DNA of 9,849 nt, from assembly GCA_002384765.1 (NCBI GenBank), contig DGBM01000112.1, positions 1-9,849 on the forward strand, read 5' to 3'. How positions within the stretch are numbered: position 1 is the first letter of the stretch; every line of letters starts with the position of its first letter. The notes below the pieces were generated by a model. The model was not told the origin of the DNA and made no database searches. It saw only the letters and a list, made by a program, of their open reading frames with translations. The translations under genes and the position numbers were made by a program. Positions 1-6,803 of the stretch are shown here, piece after piece. The stretch comes from Demequinaceae bacterium UBA4004 (lineage in GTDB: Bacteria > Actinomycetota > Actinomycetes > Actinomycetales > Demequinaceae).

Positions 1-3000
1 CTCGTCCATCACGTAGAACGGGCTGGGCCTCGCCTTGAAGATCGATATGAGCAGCGCCACGGCGGTCAGCGAGCGTTCGCCGCCCGATAGCAGCGACAGG
101 CGCTTCACCTTCTTGCCCGCGGGACGCGCCTCGACCTCGATGCCGGTGTCGAGCATGTTCTTGGGGTCTGTGAGCACCAACTTGCCCTCGCCGCCGGGGA
201 ACAGCCGGGGGAAGATGCGCTCAAACTGCGCGGCCGTGTCGACAAAGGCGGCGGTGAAGATCTGCTCCACGCGCTGATCGATCTCCGTGACGATGGACAG
301 CAGATCCTCGCGCGATGACTTGATGTCGGCCACCTGATCTTGCAGGAACTTGTGCCGCTCCTCCAGAGCCGCGAACTCCTCGAGTGCGAGGGGGTTCACC
401 CGCCCCAGTTGCGCCATCGCACGCTGCGCGGTGCGCAGCCGCTTCTCCACGGCCTCGCGCACAAAAGGCTCGAACCCCTCGTCACCCTCGCCGCCGACCA
501 CCGGAACGCCGTGTTGCGGACCAAACTCCTCCACGAGCTGATCCGGATCGAGGCCCAATTCGTCAACCGCGCGCTGCTGCATTTGCTCCAGGCGCACCTG
601 CTGTTGAGCCCGAGCGACCTCGTCGCGGTGAGTCTCGTCCGTCAGCCTGGCGTACTCGCCGGCAAGCTGGTCGACCTGGGCGCGCACCTCGGACAGCGCG
701 GAGGTGCGCTCGGCACGCTTGGCCTCGACCTCGGCGCGGGCATCGTCTGCCTTCGCGACTGCGGTGTCGATGTGCGGCATCGTGGCGTGAACCCCTGCCA
801 TCACCTCACGGGCCGCCATCGCCTGGCGCTCCCGGCGCTGAGCGGCCTCCTCAGCCCGAGCCCGGGCATCCCGCTCGGCCGTCACCGTGCGCTCCAGGCT
901 CTCTGCCCTCGCCGCAAGGGCGCGTGATCTCTCCTCGCCGGTGCGCAACGCCAGTCGCGCCTCGGTCTCCTTCGCGCGCGCCTGCTGGGCTGCTGCGGCG
1001 GCGGAGTCGCGTTGGCGTTGAGCCTCGGCGGTGTCGGCCTCGGTCTGCTCCGGCTCGGCCTGGGCCGCGGTGAGCCTCTGGACCAAACCGGCCAAGTCAT
1101 CTTCCTCGGCCGCGATGCGCGCGCTGGCCTGTTCCACCTGGGCGGCGAGCCTGTCGGCGTCGGCGCGCGCGGCCCGGGCGGTGGCAGACAGATGCCCGAG
1201 CCGCTCGGCCACGGCGGACATGCGGGCGTCCAACTCGTCGAGCCGGGCGAGCGTGCCCTCCTGGGCCTCGCGCGCCTGCGCTTCCTGATCCTCGGCAGCA
1301 CGCTGCTCGAACATCGCCGTTTCGATGAGGCGGGCGGCCTGGTCGCGCCGAGCGCACGCGTCGTCGTATGCGGCCTGCACATGCATGATGCTCGGCGCAT
1401 CCCCGGCGCCCCCGGAGGCGTTCCTCGCCCCCAACAGGTCCCCGCGCCTGGTGACGGCCACCACGTCACGGTGCGCCGTCACGAGCGAGCGCGCGGCCGC
1501 AAGATCGTCCACCACCGCCACGCCGGAAACGAACGCGCGCACGGTCGCGGCAAAGGCATCAGACCCCGAGATGAGTTCCGAGGCCCACTGCGCGCCCGCG
1601 GGAAGACCGATGCGCGGGTTGGTCACCTGGGCGTCGGCGTCCGCCACCACAAAGCGCGCGCGTCCCGCGTCCTCGTCTCTCAGCCAGCGGATCGCGTCGA
1701 CCGCGTCGCCCACAGAGTCGACGGCCGCGGCCTCCGCGAGCGGGCCCAGCGCGGCCGCGATCGCGTCTTCGGCGCCGTCGTTGACCTCGATGAGGGAGGC
1801 GACCGTGCCGCGCACGGACTTCATACCCGCTGCAAGCAGCTCGCCCACACCGTCTTTGCGCTCCAGCGACAGGCTCAGCGCCTCAACCTTCGCCGACCAC
1901 GTGTCGCGTTGTCGTTCCGCGTCGCGAAGTCGCGTCTTCAGGTCTTCAAGGCGCTCCTTCGCGGCGTCCCACGCATCCACCGCGGCCTCGTGTGCCGAGT
2001 CGAGGTCCTCCTCGCCCCGCTCCACGTCCGCCACTGTGGTCTCGAGCCGTTGAAACTCCGTCGTTGCCTCGTGGGCGCGCTTGTCGGCGTGCGCCTGGGC
2101 CTCCCGCAGTCGGCCAATCTCGGCCTCCATCGCCTCTGTGCGCGACCGGCCGGCGGCCACGTCTCCCGCGAGCCGGGCCACGCCCTCACGGCGGTCGGCC
2201 ACAGATCGCAGCAGGCTGGCCAGGTGCTTCTCGGACGCCTGGGCGGTGAGTTCTGCGTCGGCGCGCGCCACCTCCGCGCGCTCGAGGGCCTCGGCCGCAT
2301 CGCGCACCTCGGCGTCGAGCTCCTCGCGGGCGGCATGCGCTCGCTCGAGCTGCTCCGCCAGGTCCACCAAGTCCGTGGGCGGCGCGGAGTCCATCGCGGA
2401 GCCCAGCATGCGCACCCGCTCCTCGGCGAGCGCGCCCAGATTGCGCAGGCGCTCACGGATCGAGGACAGGCGGTAGAACGTGTCGTTGGCGCGGGTGAGG
2501 GCGGGAGTGGCCTCGGCCGCGGCACGCTCCAGTTCCACGAGCGAACCACGCGCCTCCGCGAGGGCCTTCTCCACCTGCACGCGCCGCTCCAGCAACGCCG
2601 ACTCGTCCGCCCGCTCCTCGGCGATGCCGGAGGCGAGCGTGGCAATGTCGTCGGCGAGCAGTCGCGCGGTGGTGTCGCGCACCTCGGACTGAATCGACTG
2701 CGCCTGACGTGCCACCTCGGCCTGCTTGCCGAGCGGCCCCAGTTGTCGTCGGATCTCAGCCGTGAGGTCCTGCACACGAGTCAGATTTGCCTGCATCGCG
2801 TCGAGTTTGCGCAGCGCCTTGTCCTTGCGCCGACGATGCTTGAGGATGCCCGCAGCCTCCTCGATGAAGTGCCTACGCTCCTCGGGCGTGGCGCGCAACA
2901 CCGCGTCCAGCTGGCCCTGGCCAACGATCACGTGCATCTCACGACCCAGGCCGGAATCGGACAGCAAGTCCTGAATGTCGAGCAGTCTGCACGGCGACCC

Positions 3001-3345
3001 GTTGATGGCGTACTCGGAGCCGCCTGAGCGGAACAAGGTGCGACTGATCGTCACCTCGGAGTATTCGATCGGCAGCGCGCCGTCGGCGTTGTCGATGGTG
3101 AGCGACACCTCGGCGCGGCCCAACGGCGGGCGCCCGGACGTGCCGGCGAAGATCACGTCGGCCATGTTGCCGCCGCGCAGCGTCTTCGCTCCCTGCTCGC
3201 CCATCACCCAAGCGAGCGCATCGACCACATTCGACTTACCCGAGCCGTTCGGACCCACCACACACGTGATGCCCGTCTCGAACTCAAGGGTGGTCGCCGA
3301 CGCAAAGGACTTGAATCCTCGTAGCGTCAGGGACTTCAGATGCAC
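1..3345 (-). CDS. smc: Chromosome segregation protein SMC (3' end cut by the window edge)
   Basis: SMC is the ATPase that, with ScpA and ScpB, organises and separates bacterial chromosomes. The visible 1115 residues begin MHLKSLTLRGFKSFA. The Walker A motif GPNGSGKSN is at about residues 31-39, followed by the usual LRGGNMADVIFAG stretch. A long charged, Ala/Glu/Arg-rich coiled coil runs from about 170 to 490. A globular hinge (about 500-650) starts near GVGELLAAG, and a second coiled coil follows. The ABC signature LLSGGERSLTAVALL (about 1085-1099) and the Walker B end FYVMDE close the window. About 75-80 residues are missing, judging from the usual family length of about 1190. The GTG start is preceded in frame by a TAG (3355-3357), so no longer start is possible. 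It lies 55 bp downstream of ndk in the same direction. Identification is very secure. Confidence 0.97.
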   Translation of the reverse strand, partial: MHLKSLTLRGFKSFASATTLEFETGITCVVGPNGSGKSNVVDALAWVMGEQGAKTLRGGNMADVIFAGTSGRPPLGRAEVSLTIDNADGALPIEYSEVTISRTLFRSGGSEYAINGSPCRLLDIQDLLSDSGLGREMHVIVGQGQLDAVLRATPEERRHFIEEAAGILKHRRRKDKALRKLDAMQANLTRVQDLTAEIRRQLGPLGKQAEVARQAQSIQSEVRDTTARLLADDIATLASGIAEERADESALLERRVQVEKALAEARGSLVELERAAAEATPALTRANDTFYRLSSIRERLRNLGALAEERVRMLGSAMDSAPPTDLVDLAEQLERAHAAREELDAEVRDAAEALERAEVARADAELTAQASEKHLASLLRSVADRREGVARLAGDVAAGRSRTEAMEAEIGRLREAQAHADKRAHEATTEFQRLETTVADVERGEEDLDSAHEAAVDAWDAAKERLEDLKTRLRDAERQRDTWSAKVEALSLSLERKDGVGELLAAGMKSVRGTVASLIEVNDGAEDAIAAALGPLAEAAAVDSVGDAVDAIRWLRDEDAGRARFVVADADAQVTNPRIGLPAGAQWASELISGSDAFAATVRAFVSGVAVVDDLAAARSLVTAHRDVVAVTRRGDLLGARNASGGAGDAPSIMHVQAAYDDACARRDQAARLIETAMFEQRAAEDQEAQAREAQEGTLARLDELDARMSAVAERLGHLSATARAARADADRLAAQVEQASARIAAEEDDLAGLVQRLTAAQAEPEQTEADTAEAQRQRDSAAAAAQQARAKETEARLALRTGEERSRALAARAESLERTVTAERDARARAEEAAQRRERQAMAAREVMAGVHATMPHIDTAVAKADDARAEVEAKRAERTSALSEVRAQVDQLAGEYARLTDETHRDEVARAQQQVRLEQMQQRAVDELGLDPDQLVEEFGPQHGVPVVGGEGDEGFEPFVREAVEKRLRTAQRAMAQLGRVNPLALEEFAALEERHKFLQDQVADIKSSREDLLSIVTEIDQRVEQIFTAAFVDTAAQFERIFPRLFPGGEGKLVLTDPKNMLDTGIEVEARPAGKKVKRLSLLSGGERSLTAVALLISIFKARPSPFYVMDE

Positions 3346-3357
3346 GGGGCAAGCCTA
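3346..3357 (-). promoter_or_regulatory. Putative -10 box for a leaderless smc transcript
   Basis: On the minus strand TAGGCT (3352-3357) fits the actinobacterial TANNNT -10 consensus. It is followed by only six bases (TGCCCC) before the GTG start, so transcription would begin at or next to the start codon. No Shine-Dalgarno sequence is visible, which fits leaderless translation. I see no good -35 hexamer. The call rests on motif and spacing only. Confidence 0.45.
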
Positions 3358-3370
3358 GTGATGGGTGGGC

Positions 3371-3398
3371 GCACTGTGGGCGACCGCCACAGGAGTGC
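3371..3398 (-). terminator. Candidate hairpin between ndk and smc
   Basis: A GC-rich inverted repeat fills the ndk-smc gap. On the plus strand GCACT (3371-3375) pairs with AGTGC (3394-3398), and inside it GTGG (3376-3379) pairs with CCAC (3387-3390), leaving a small bulge. An alternative register pairs CTGTGG with CCACAG. There is no U-tract, so it could be a weak terminator, an attenuator or a processing hairpin. Its position, just after the ndk stop and before the smc -10 box, suits partial separation of the two genes. Confidence 0.35.
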
Positions 3399-3400
3399 CG

Positions 3401-3820
3401 CTACAGCGTCGGAAACCAGACGCCGATCTCTCGCTCGGCGCTGTCGGGGCTGTCCGAGCCATGCACCAGGTTCTGTAGAACCGTGGTGGGCCACTGTCGA
3501 CCCAGGTCGCCGCGAATCGTTCCGGGCGGCGCCGTGGTGGGATCCGTGGGCCCGGCAAGCGAGCGGAAGCCCTCGATGACGCGGTCGCCCTCGGCGACGA
3601 TGGCGAGCGAAGCACCCGTCATCATGAACTCGACAAGCGGCTCGTAGAAGGGCTTGCCCACGTGCTCCTCGTAGTGTGCGGCCAGGAGCTCAGCCGTGGC
3701 AGCCTTCAGCTCGACGGCCACCAGCGTGTAGCCCTTCGCCTCGATGCGGCGCAGAATCTCTCCCGAGAGGCCACGCTTGACGCCGTCGGGCTTTACCAGA
3801 ATCAGTGTGCGTTCCGTCAT
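3401..3820 (-). CDS. ndk: Nucleoside diphosphate kinase
   Basis: Ndk moves the gamma-phosphate of ATP onto other (d)NDPs through a phosphohistidine and so balances nucleotide pools. The 139-residue protein has the usual family length and starts MTERTLILVKPDGVKRG, with the nucleotide-binding lysine at about K10. TTAPPGTIRGDLG lies at about 95-107. The active-site motif NLVHGSDSPDSAEREI has catalytic His at about 120. The frame is open further upstream, but the extra 23 codons would run into apt, and family homology begins at this ATG. The start is divergent from apt, 43 bp away, and smc follows in the same direction. All key residues are present. Confidence 0.97.
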   Translation of the reverse strand: MTERTLILVKPDGVKRGLSGEILRRIEAKGYTLVAVELKAATAELLAAHYEEHVGKPFYEPLVEFMMTGASLAIVAEGDRVIEGFRSLAGPTDPTTAPPGTIRGDLGRQWPTTVLQNLVHGSDSPDSAEREIGVWFPTL

Positions 3821-3827
3821 GGCAGCG

Positions 3828-3833
3828 AGCCTA
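3828..3833 (-). promoter_or_regulatory. Putative -10 box for leaderless ndk
   Basis: The minus strand carries TAGGCT seven bases (CGCTGCC) before the ndk ATG. This is the same hexamer, at nearly the same spacing, as found before smc. There is no Shine-Dalgarno sequence in between, so the transcript would be leaderless or nearly so. No clear -35 element is seen. The site lies within the 43-bp divergent region shared with apt. Confidence 0.45.
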
Positions 3834-3851
3834 ACGGGTTCCCGGCTCTGC

Positions 3852-3857
3852 CAGGAT
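3852..3857 (+). promoter_or_regulatory. Start-region signal of apt (-10-like CAGGAT or ribosome binding site)
   Basis: CAGGAT sits six bases before the apt ATG. It can be read as a degenerate -10 box (TANNNT with C at the first position) giving a leaderless transcript. It can also be read as a short Shine-Dalgarno core, AGGA, about eight bases from the ATG. The sequence does not decide between these. Either reading supports the ATG at 3864. Confidence 0.3.
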
Positions 3858-3863
3858 GGCCTC

Positions 3864-4370
3864 ATGATCACCCTCGAGGACTTCGCCACCTACCCGGACT
3901 TTCCCGTCGAGGGAATCCTGTTCTATGACATCGCCCCGATCCTGGCGAGCCCCGGGCGCTTTCGTGCGGCCTGTGACGCGCTGACGCCCCCGGAGCGCGA
4001 CGACATCGACATCATCGCGGGCGTGGACGCGCGAGGCTTCATCTTCGCGCCCGTCATTGCCCAGGACTTGGGGGTGGGAATGACGATGGTGCGCAAGAAG
4101 GGCAAGCTTCCCGGAGAGCTGCTGGAGGCCGACGCGACGATCGAGTACGGCGCCTCCGAACTCACGCTGAATCCCGACGGAATCGAGGGCAAGCGGGTCC
4201 TCGTGATCGACGACGTCTTGGCCACTGGAGGCACCGCCGGAGCGGTCGCCGACCTGCTGACCAGAGCGGGCGCGGCCTCGGTGGCCTTCGCGTTCCTCAT
4301 GGAGATCGCCGCACTGCCGGGGCGCGAGGTGCTGGCCGCCTACGAGGTTCACTCGGCACTGTCGGTCTAA
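3864..4370 (+). CDS. apt: Adenine phosphoribosyltransferase
   Basis: Apt makes AMP from adenine and PRPP in cytoplasmic purine salvage. The 168-residue protein contains the family opening DFPVEGILFYDIAPILA (about 12-28) and the base-pocket region GVDARGFIFAPVIAQDLG (53-70). The flexible-loop motif VRKKGKLPGE is at about 76-85. The PRPP-binding loop VLVIDDVLATGGTA (112-125) carries the paired Asp residues. It is somewhat shorter than the roughly 180 residues of E. coli Apt, mostly at the N-terminus, but no core motif is missing. An upstream in-frame extension would overlap ndk and has no homology, so the ATG at 3864 is chosen. The gene is the only plus-strand gene in the folC-ndk-smc stretch. 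Its TAA is interlocked with the stop of the convergent membrane protein gene. Confidence 0.95.
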   Translation: MITLEDFATYPDFPVEGILFYDIAPILASPGRFRAACDALTPPERDDIDIIAGVDARGFIFAPVIAQDLGVGMTMVRKKGKLPGELLEADATIEYGASELTLNPDGIEGKRVLVIDDVLATGGTAGAVADLLTRAGAASVAFAFLMEIAALPGREVLAAYEVHSALSV

Positions 4371-4846
4371 CCGACCGGGTTTACCTGCCCCTTGTAACCC
4401 GGCGACCACCGCGCGCCCAAGAGCACGAGCGGTATCAGCACCAACATCGCGGCGACCACCTGGAAGCCGATGTAGCCCCAGTGCACGCTGAGCGGCACCT
4501 CGTCCAAGGTGCGCAGCCAACCGGAGTGCGTGGCCAACGCCCACACCATCGCGCCGCCGCCGAACAACAGCAACGCCACCAGGAACCACACCGGCGCCTG
4601 CCGCGTCGTGGGAAACTCCCGCAGGAACTTCGCCCACCGGTTGAGGGCGAAGAGCGCGGACAGATTGAGCAGCGAGAGGCCGACGAAGAGGGCGGCCTGC
4701 ACCGTGCCGGGTGGACGGCCGTCGCCTTGGCCCAAGGTGTGTGCCAACTGGACCAGCGACAGTCGCTCAAACGAATAGAACATCATGCTCAGTCCCACCA
4801 TGGCGCCGACGACCAGGAACCCCATGCGAGCGAGAAAGCTGCTCAC
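4367..4846 (-). CDS. Four-helix membrane protein of unknown function
   Basis: I do not recognise this 159-residue protein. It shows four likely membrane segments at about 9-26, 51-68, 86-105 and 123-144. The short second loop contains the polar stretch LGQGDGRPPGTVQ. A C-terminal tail with basic and aromatic residues (ARWSPGYKGQ) follows the last helix. No catalytic motif is evident. The GTG start overlaps the TGA of the upstream DUF4233 gene and has a strong ribosome binding site, so the two are almost certainly co-translated. Its own TAG overlaps the apt stop by 4 bp on the opposite strand. Co-transcription with folC and DUF4233 suggests an envelope or transport role, but that is a guess. 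Confidence 0.8.
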   Translation of the reverse strand: MSSFLARMGFLVVGAMVGLSMMFYSFERLSLVQLAHTLGQGDGRPPGTVQAALFVGLSLLNLSALFALNRWAKFLREFPTTRQAPVWFLVALLLFGGGAMVWALATHSGWLRTLDEVPLSVHWGYIGFQVVAAMLVLIPLVLLGARWSPGYKGQVNPVG

Positions 4847-5250
4847 GGCGTTCCTCCCTCTGCGGCGTCACGTGCGTGAAACTCTGCCCGCTCCCGGTCA
4901 ATCCGCATACCGAGCCTGACGCCGAGCGCGTAGATACCCAAGAACATGATCCCGACAAAAGCGATGGCAGGCACCCACAGCCCTCCCGCGATGAGAGGAA
5001 GGTGCAGGACCCACCCCAGAATGCGGCCCCACCGGGCGTGAGCGCGGCCGGAGGCGAAGGCGAAGGCCGCGGCCAGCGCCGATCCGGCAATCCATACCGA
5101 ACCGGCGGACACGTCGACGATGTCCGCGCGACCGAGGCCCCATGTCACCAGCATGGCGAAGAACGTCGCGAGGGATTCGAGCAACAGGGTGGTCTGGGTG
5201 AAGACCACGATTGCTGGCCGCTGCGGGCGCGGCGCCTCGTTCTCGGTCAT
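4843..5250 (-). CDS. DUF4233 family membrane protein
   Basis: This 135-residue integral membrane protein has the composition and place of the DUF4233 family, whose members commonly follow folC in actinobacteria. Their function is unknown. A short polar N-terminus (TENEAPRPQRP) leads to a first helix (about 14-38) containing LLLESLATFFAMLV. A second helix lies at about 47-66. A third and fourth (about 79-112) include GWVLHLPLIAGG and FLGIYALGVRLG. The C-terminus is charged. The ATG overlaps the folC TGA (ATGA). The family call rests on pattern and neighbourhood, not on a database search. Confidence 0.85.
   Translation of the reverse strand: MTENEAPRPQRPAIVVFTQTTLLLESLATFFAMLVTWGLGRADIVDVSAGSVWIAGSALAAAFAFASGRAHARWGRILGWVLHLPLIAGGLWVPAIAFVGIMFLGIYALGVRLGMRIDRERAEFHARDAAEGGTP
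4851..4859 (-). promoter_or_regulatory. Strong ribosome binding site inside the DUF4233 gene
   Basis: On the minus strand AGGGAGGAA lies just upstream of the GTG start at 4846, with a spacing of about five to seven bases. It sits within the last codons of the DUF4233 gene. It fixes the GTG as the start of the 159-residue membrane protein and indicates translational coupling. Confidence 0.7.
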
Positions 5251-6641
5251 CCTCGGGCCCCGTGGCGTGACGGCTTGTCGGCGCCCAACAGCGTCCGGGC
5301 ATCCGCCACCAGGGTGATCGAGCCGACTACGAGGACTCCCCCGCCGATGTCGTCGTCCCGTTCGGCGAGTTGCACGGCAGCGTCGAGCGCGCTCGGCACG
5401 TCGGCCGCCGTCACCACGCGGTCCTCGCCAAAGTGTGTCGTGGCCACGCGCGCGAGCTGATCGGGATCGATCGCCCGTGGAGAGCTCGACCTCGTCACCA
5501 CCACGGTGTCCAGGAGCGACTCAAGCCCGGCAAGAATTCCGTCGGCATCCTTGTCGTCAAGCACGGCCACCACGCCCACCAGGGTCGAGAAGGCAAACGA
5601 TTCCTCCACCGCCTCCACCAGGGCGCCGATGCCGTGCGGGTTGTGCGCCGCGTCCACCACGATCGTGGGCGACGTGCGAAGAATCTCAAGCCTGCCGGGC
5701 GAGGTCACCGCGGCGAATCCCGCCTCCACGGTGTCCCCCGCGAGCGACTGCAGGTCGCCGCCGTCGGCAAGGAGCGCCTCCACCGCGGCAAGTGCCATGC
5801 TGGCATTGCGCGCCTGGTGAGCTCCCAGGAGGGGCACGAAGACGCCTTCGTACGTCGCGGAGGGGGTGCGCAGCGTCAGCAGCTGCCCGCCGACCGCCGC
5901 GGCCCGGTCCACGACTTCAAGGTCCTCCGCCTCGCGGATCACGGCCCGCGCTCGCGGCAGGTTGGCGGCGATGACGTCCGTTGCGGTGTCCGCCTGCTCC
6001 GCCAGGACGACCACCGAGTTCGGCTTGATGATTCCGGCCTTCTCCGTGGCGATCTCGGCGAGCGACGAACCCAACCAGCGCTCATGGTCGAGGGCGATCG
6101 GGCCAATGACGGCGACATCGGCGTCCACGACGTTGGTGGCATCCCAGATGCCACCCATGCCCACCTCAATCACGGCGACGTCCACCGGGGCGTCCGCGAA
6201 GGCCGCGAACGCGAGCACGGCGAGCACCTCGAAGAAACTCATGCGCGGGCCGCCGGCGTCAGCGGAGCGAGCATCGACGATGCGAATGAACGGCGCGACC
6301 TCGGCCCACAGACGCACGAACGCCTCTTGGCTGATGGGCTCGCCATCGATGGCGATGCGTTCGCGCACGGAGCTGAGGTGGGGCGAGGTGAACAGACCCG
6401 TGCGCAATCCGTGAGCGCGCACCAGTGACTCCGTCATCCGTGCCGTGGAGGTCTTGCCGTTGGTGCCGGTCACGTGAATGACCTTGTAGGCGTGCTGCGG
6501 GTCGCCAAGCAGGGTGCACGCCTCAAGAACACGATCGAGCTTGGGCTCGAAATCGTGCTCTGGACTTCGGGAGAGGATGTGGGCGTAAATCTCGCGCTCG
6601 GCCTGTTCGAGGCTGAGTCCGCCGAGGTCGGCTTCGCTCAT
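5247..6641 (-). CDS. folC: Bifunctional folylpolyglutamate synthase / dihydrofolate synthase
   Basis: FolC adds L-glutamate to dihydropteroate and to reduced folates in an ATP-dependent Mur-ligase-type reaction. The 464-residue protein is of normal length. Visible motifs are the P-loop HVTGTNGKTSTAR (56-68), TSPHLSSVRERI (85-96), and EVGMGGIWDATN (159-170). PIALDHERWLG (181-191) and EKAGIIKP (200-207) follow. LLGAHQARNASMALAA (271-286) marks the hinge to the C-terminal domain, and VVDAAHNPHG (328-337) is the second conserved site. The frame is open 18 codons further upstream, but homology and a GGGAG stretch about ten bases before the ATG support MSEADLGG. Whether it also has dihydrofolate synthase activity cannot be read from the sequence. 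Confidence 0.95.
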   Translation of the reverse strand: MSEADLGGLSLEQAEREIYAHILSRSPEHDFEPKLDRVLEACTLLGDPQHAYKVIHVTGTNGKTSTARMTESLVRAHGLRTGLFTSPHLSSVRERIAIDGEPISQEAFVRLWAEVAPFIRIVDARSADAGGPRMSFFEVLAVLAFAAFADAPVDVAVIEVGMGGIWDATNVVDADVAVIGPIALDHERWLGSSLAEIATEKAGIIKPNSVVVLAEQADTATDVIAANLPRARAVIREAEDLEVVDRAAAVGGQLLTLRTPSATYEGVFVPLLGAHQARNASMALAAVEALLADGGDLQSLAGDTVEAGFAAVTSPGRLEILRTSPTIVVDAAHNPHGIGALVEAVEESFAFSTLVGVVAVLDDKDADGILAGLESLLDTVVVTRSSSPRAIDPDQLARVATTHFGEDRVVTAADVPSALDAAVQLAERDDDIGGGVLVVGSITLVADARTLLGADKPSRHGARG

Positions 6642-6646
6642 GGGCA

Positions 6647-6803
6647 CTACTCTCCCACGGGCCGCCACGTGGCGCGGACGTTCCGCCCCCGACACCCCGC
6701 GACCGACTCGGCGCGGTCGGGTGTGTGAAGGGCGAACTCGCGGATCACCCGGACGCCGTCGACGAGCAGCACTACTCCGTCCTGCGCGCCCGCATCAGGA
6801 AAC
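6647..6803 (-). other. Possible frameshifted tail of the GH16 pseudogene
   Basis: Immediately after the GH16 frame closes, another minus-strand frame stays open for about 50 codons to a TAG five bases before the folC ATG. It encodes STFPDAGAQDGVVLLVDG, then VRVIREFALHTPD. The piece resembles the edge of a secreted accessory domain of Ig-like type, where phrases such as LLVDGV are common. GNQPPSR at the end of the previous frame is a typical linker before such domains. This suggests a frameshift, but the fragment is too short for a firm call. Confidence 0.3.
6693..6723 (-). other. GC-rich hairpin upstream of folC
   Basis: A perfect 6-bp inverted repeat, CGACCG (6700-6705) with CGGTCG (6714-6719), encloses an 8-base loop. 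It is extended by CACC (6693-6696) pairing with GGTG (6720-6723) across a 3-base bulge. It lies about 50 bases before the folC start. It may be the terminator of the decayed GH16 gene or a folC leader structure. No U-tract follows. Confidence 0.35.

Noticed and set aside
1012..3027. A 671-codon open frame on the plus strand
   Set aside because: It lies opposite smc, whose motifs and coiled coil account for the same DNA. The antisense translation is rich in Arg, Gly and His and has no recognisable domain. Long antisense frames are expected in DNA with such high third-position GC.
3744..3863. An N-terminal extension of apt upstream of 3864
   Set aside because: It would overlap the ndk coding region on the other strand and adds residues with no match to the family start.
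5370..6428. A 352-codon plus-strand open frame opposite folC
   Set aside because: Its translation is His/Arg/Gly-rich without motifs, while folC on the other strand has every family motif in order.
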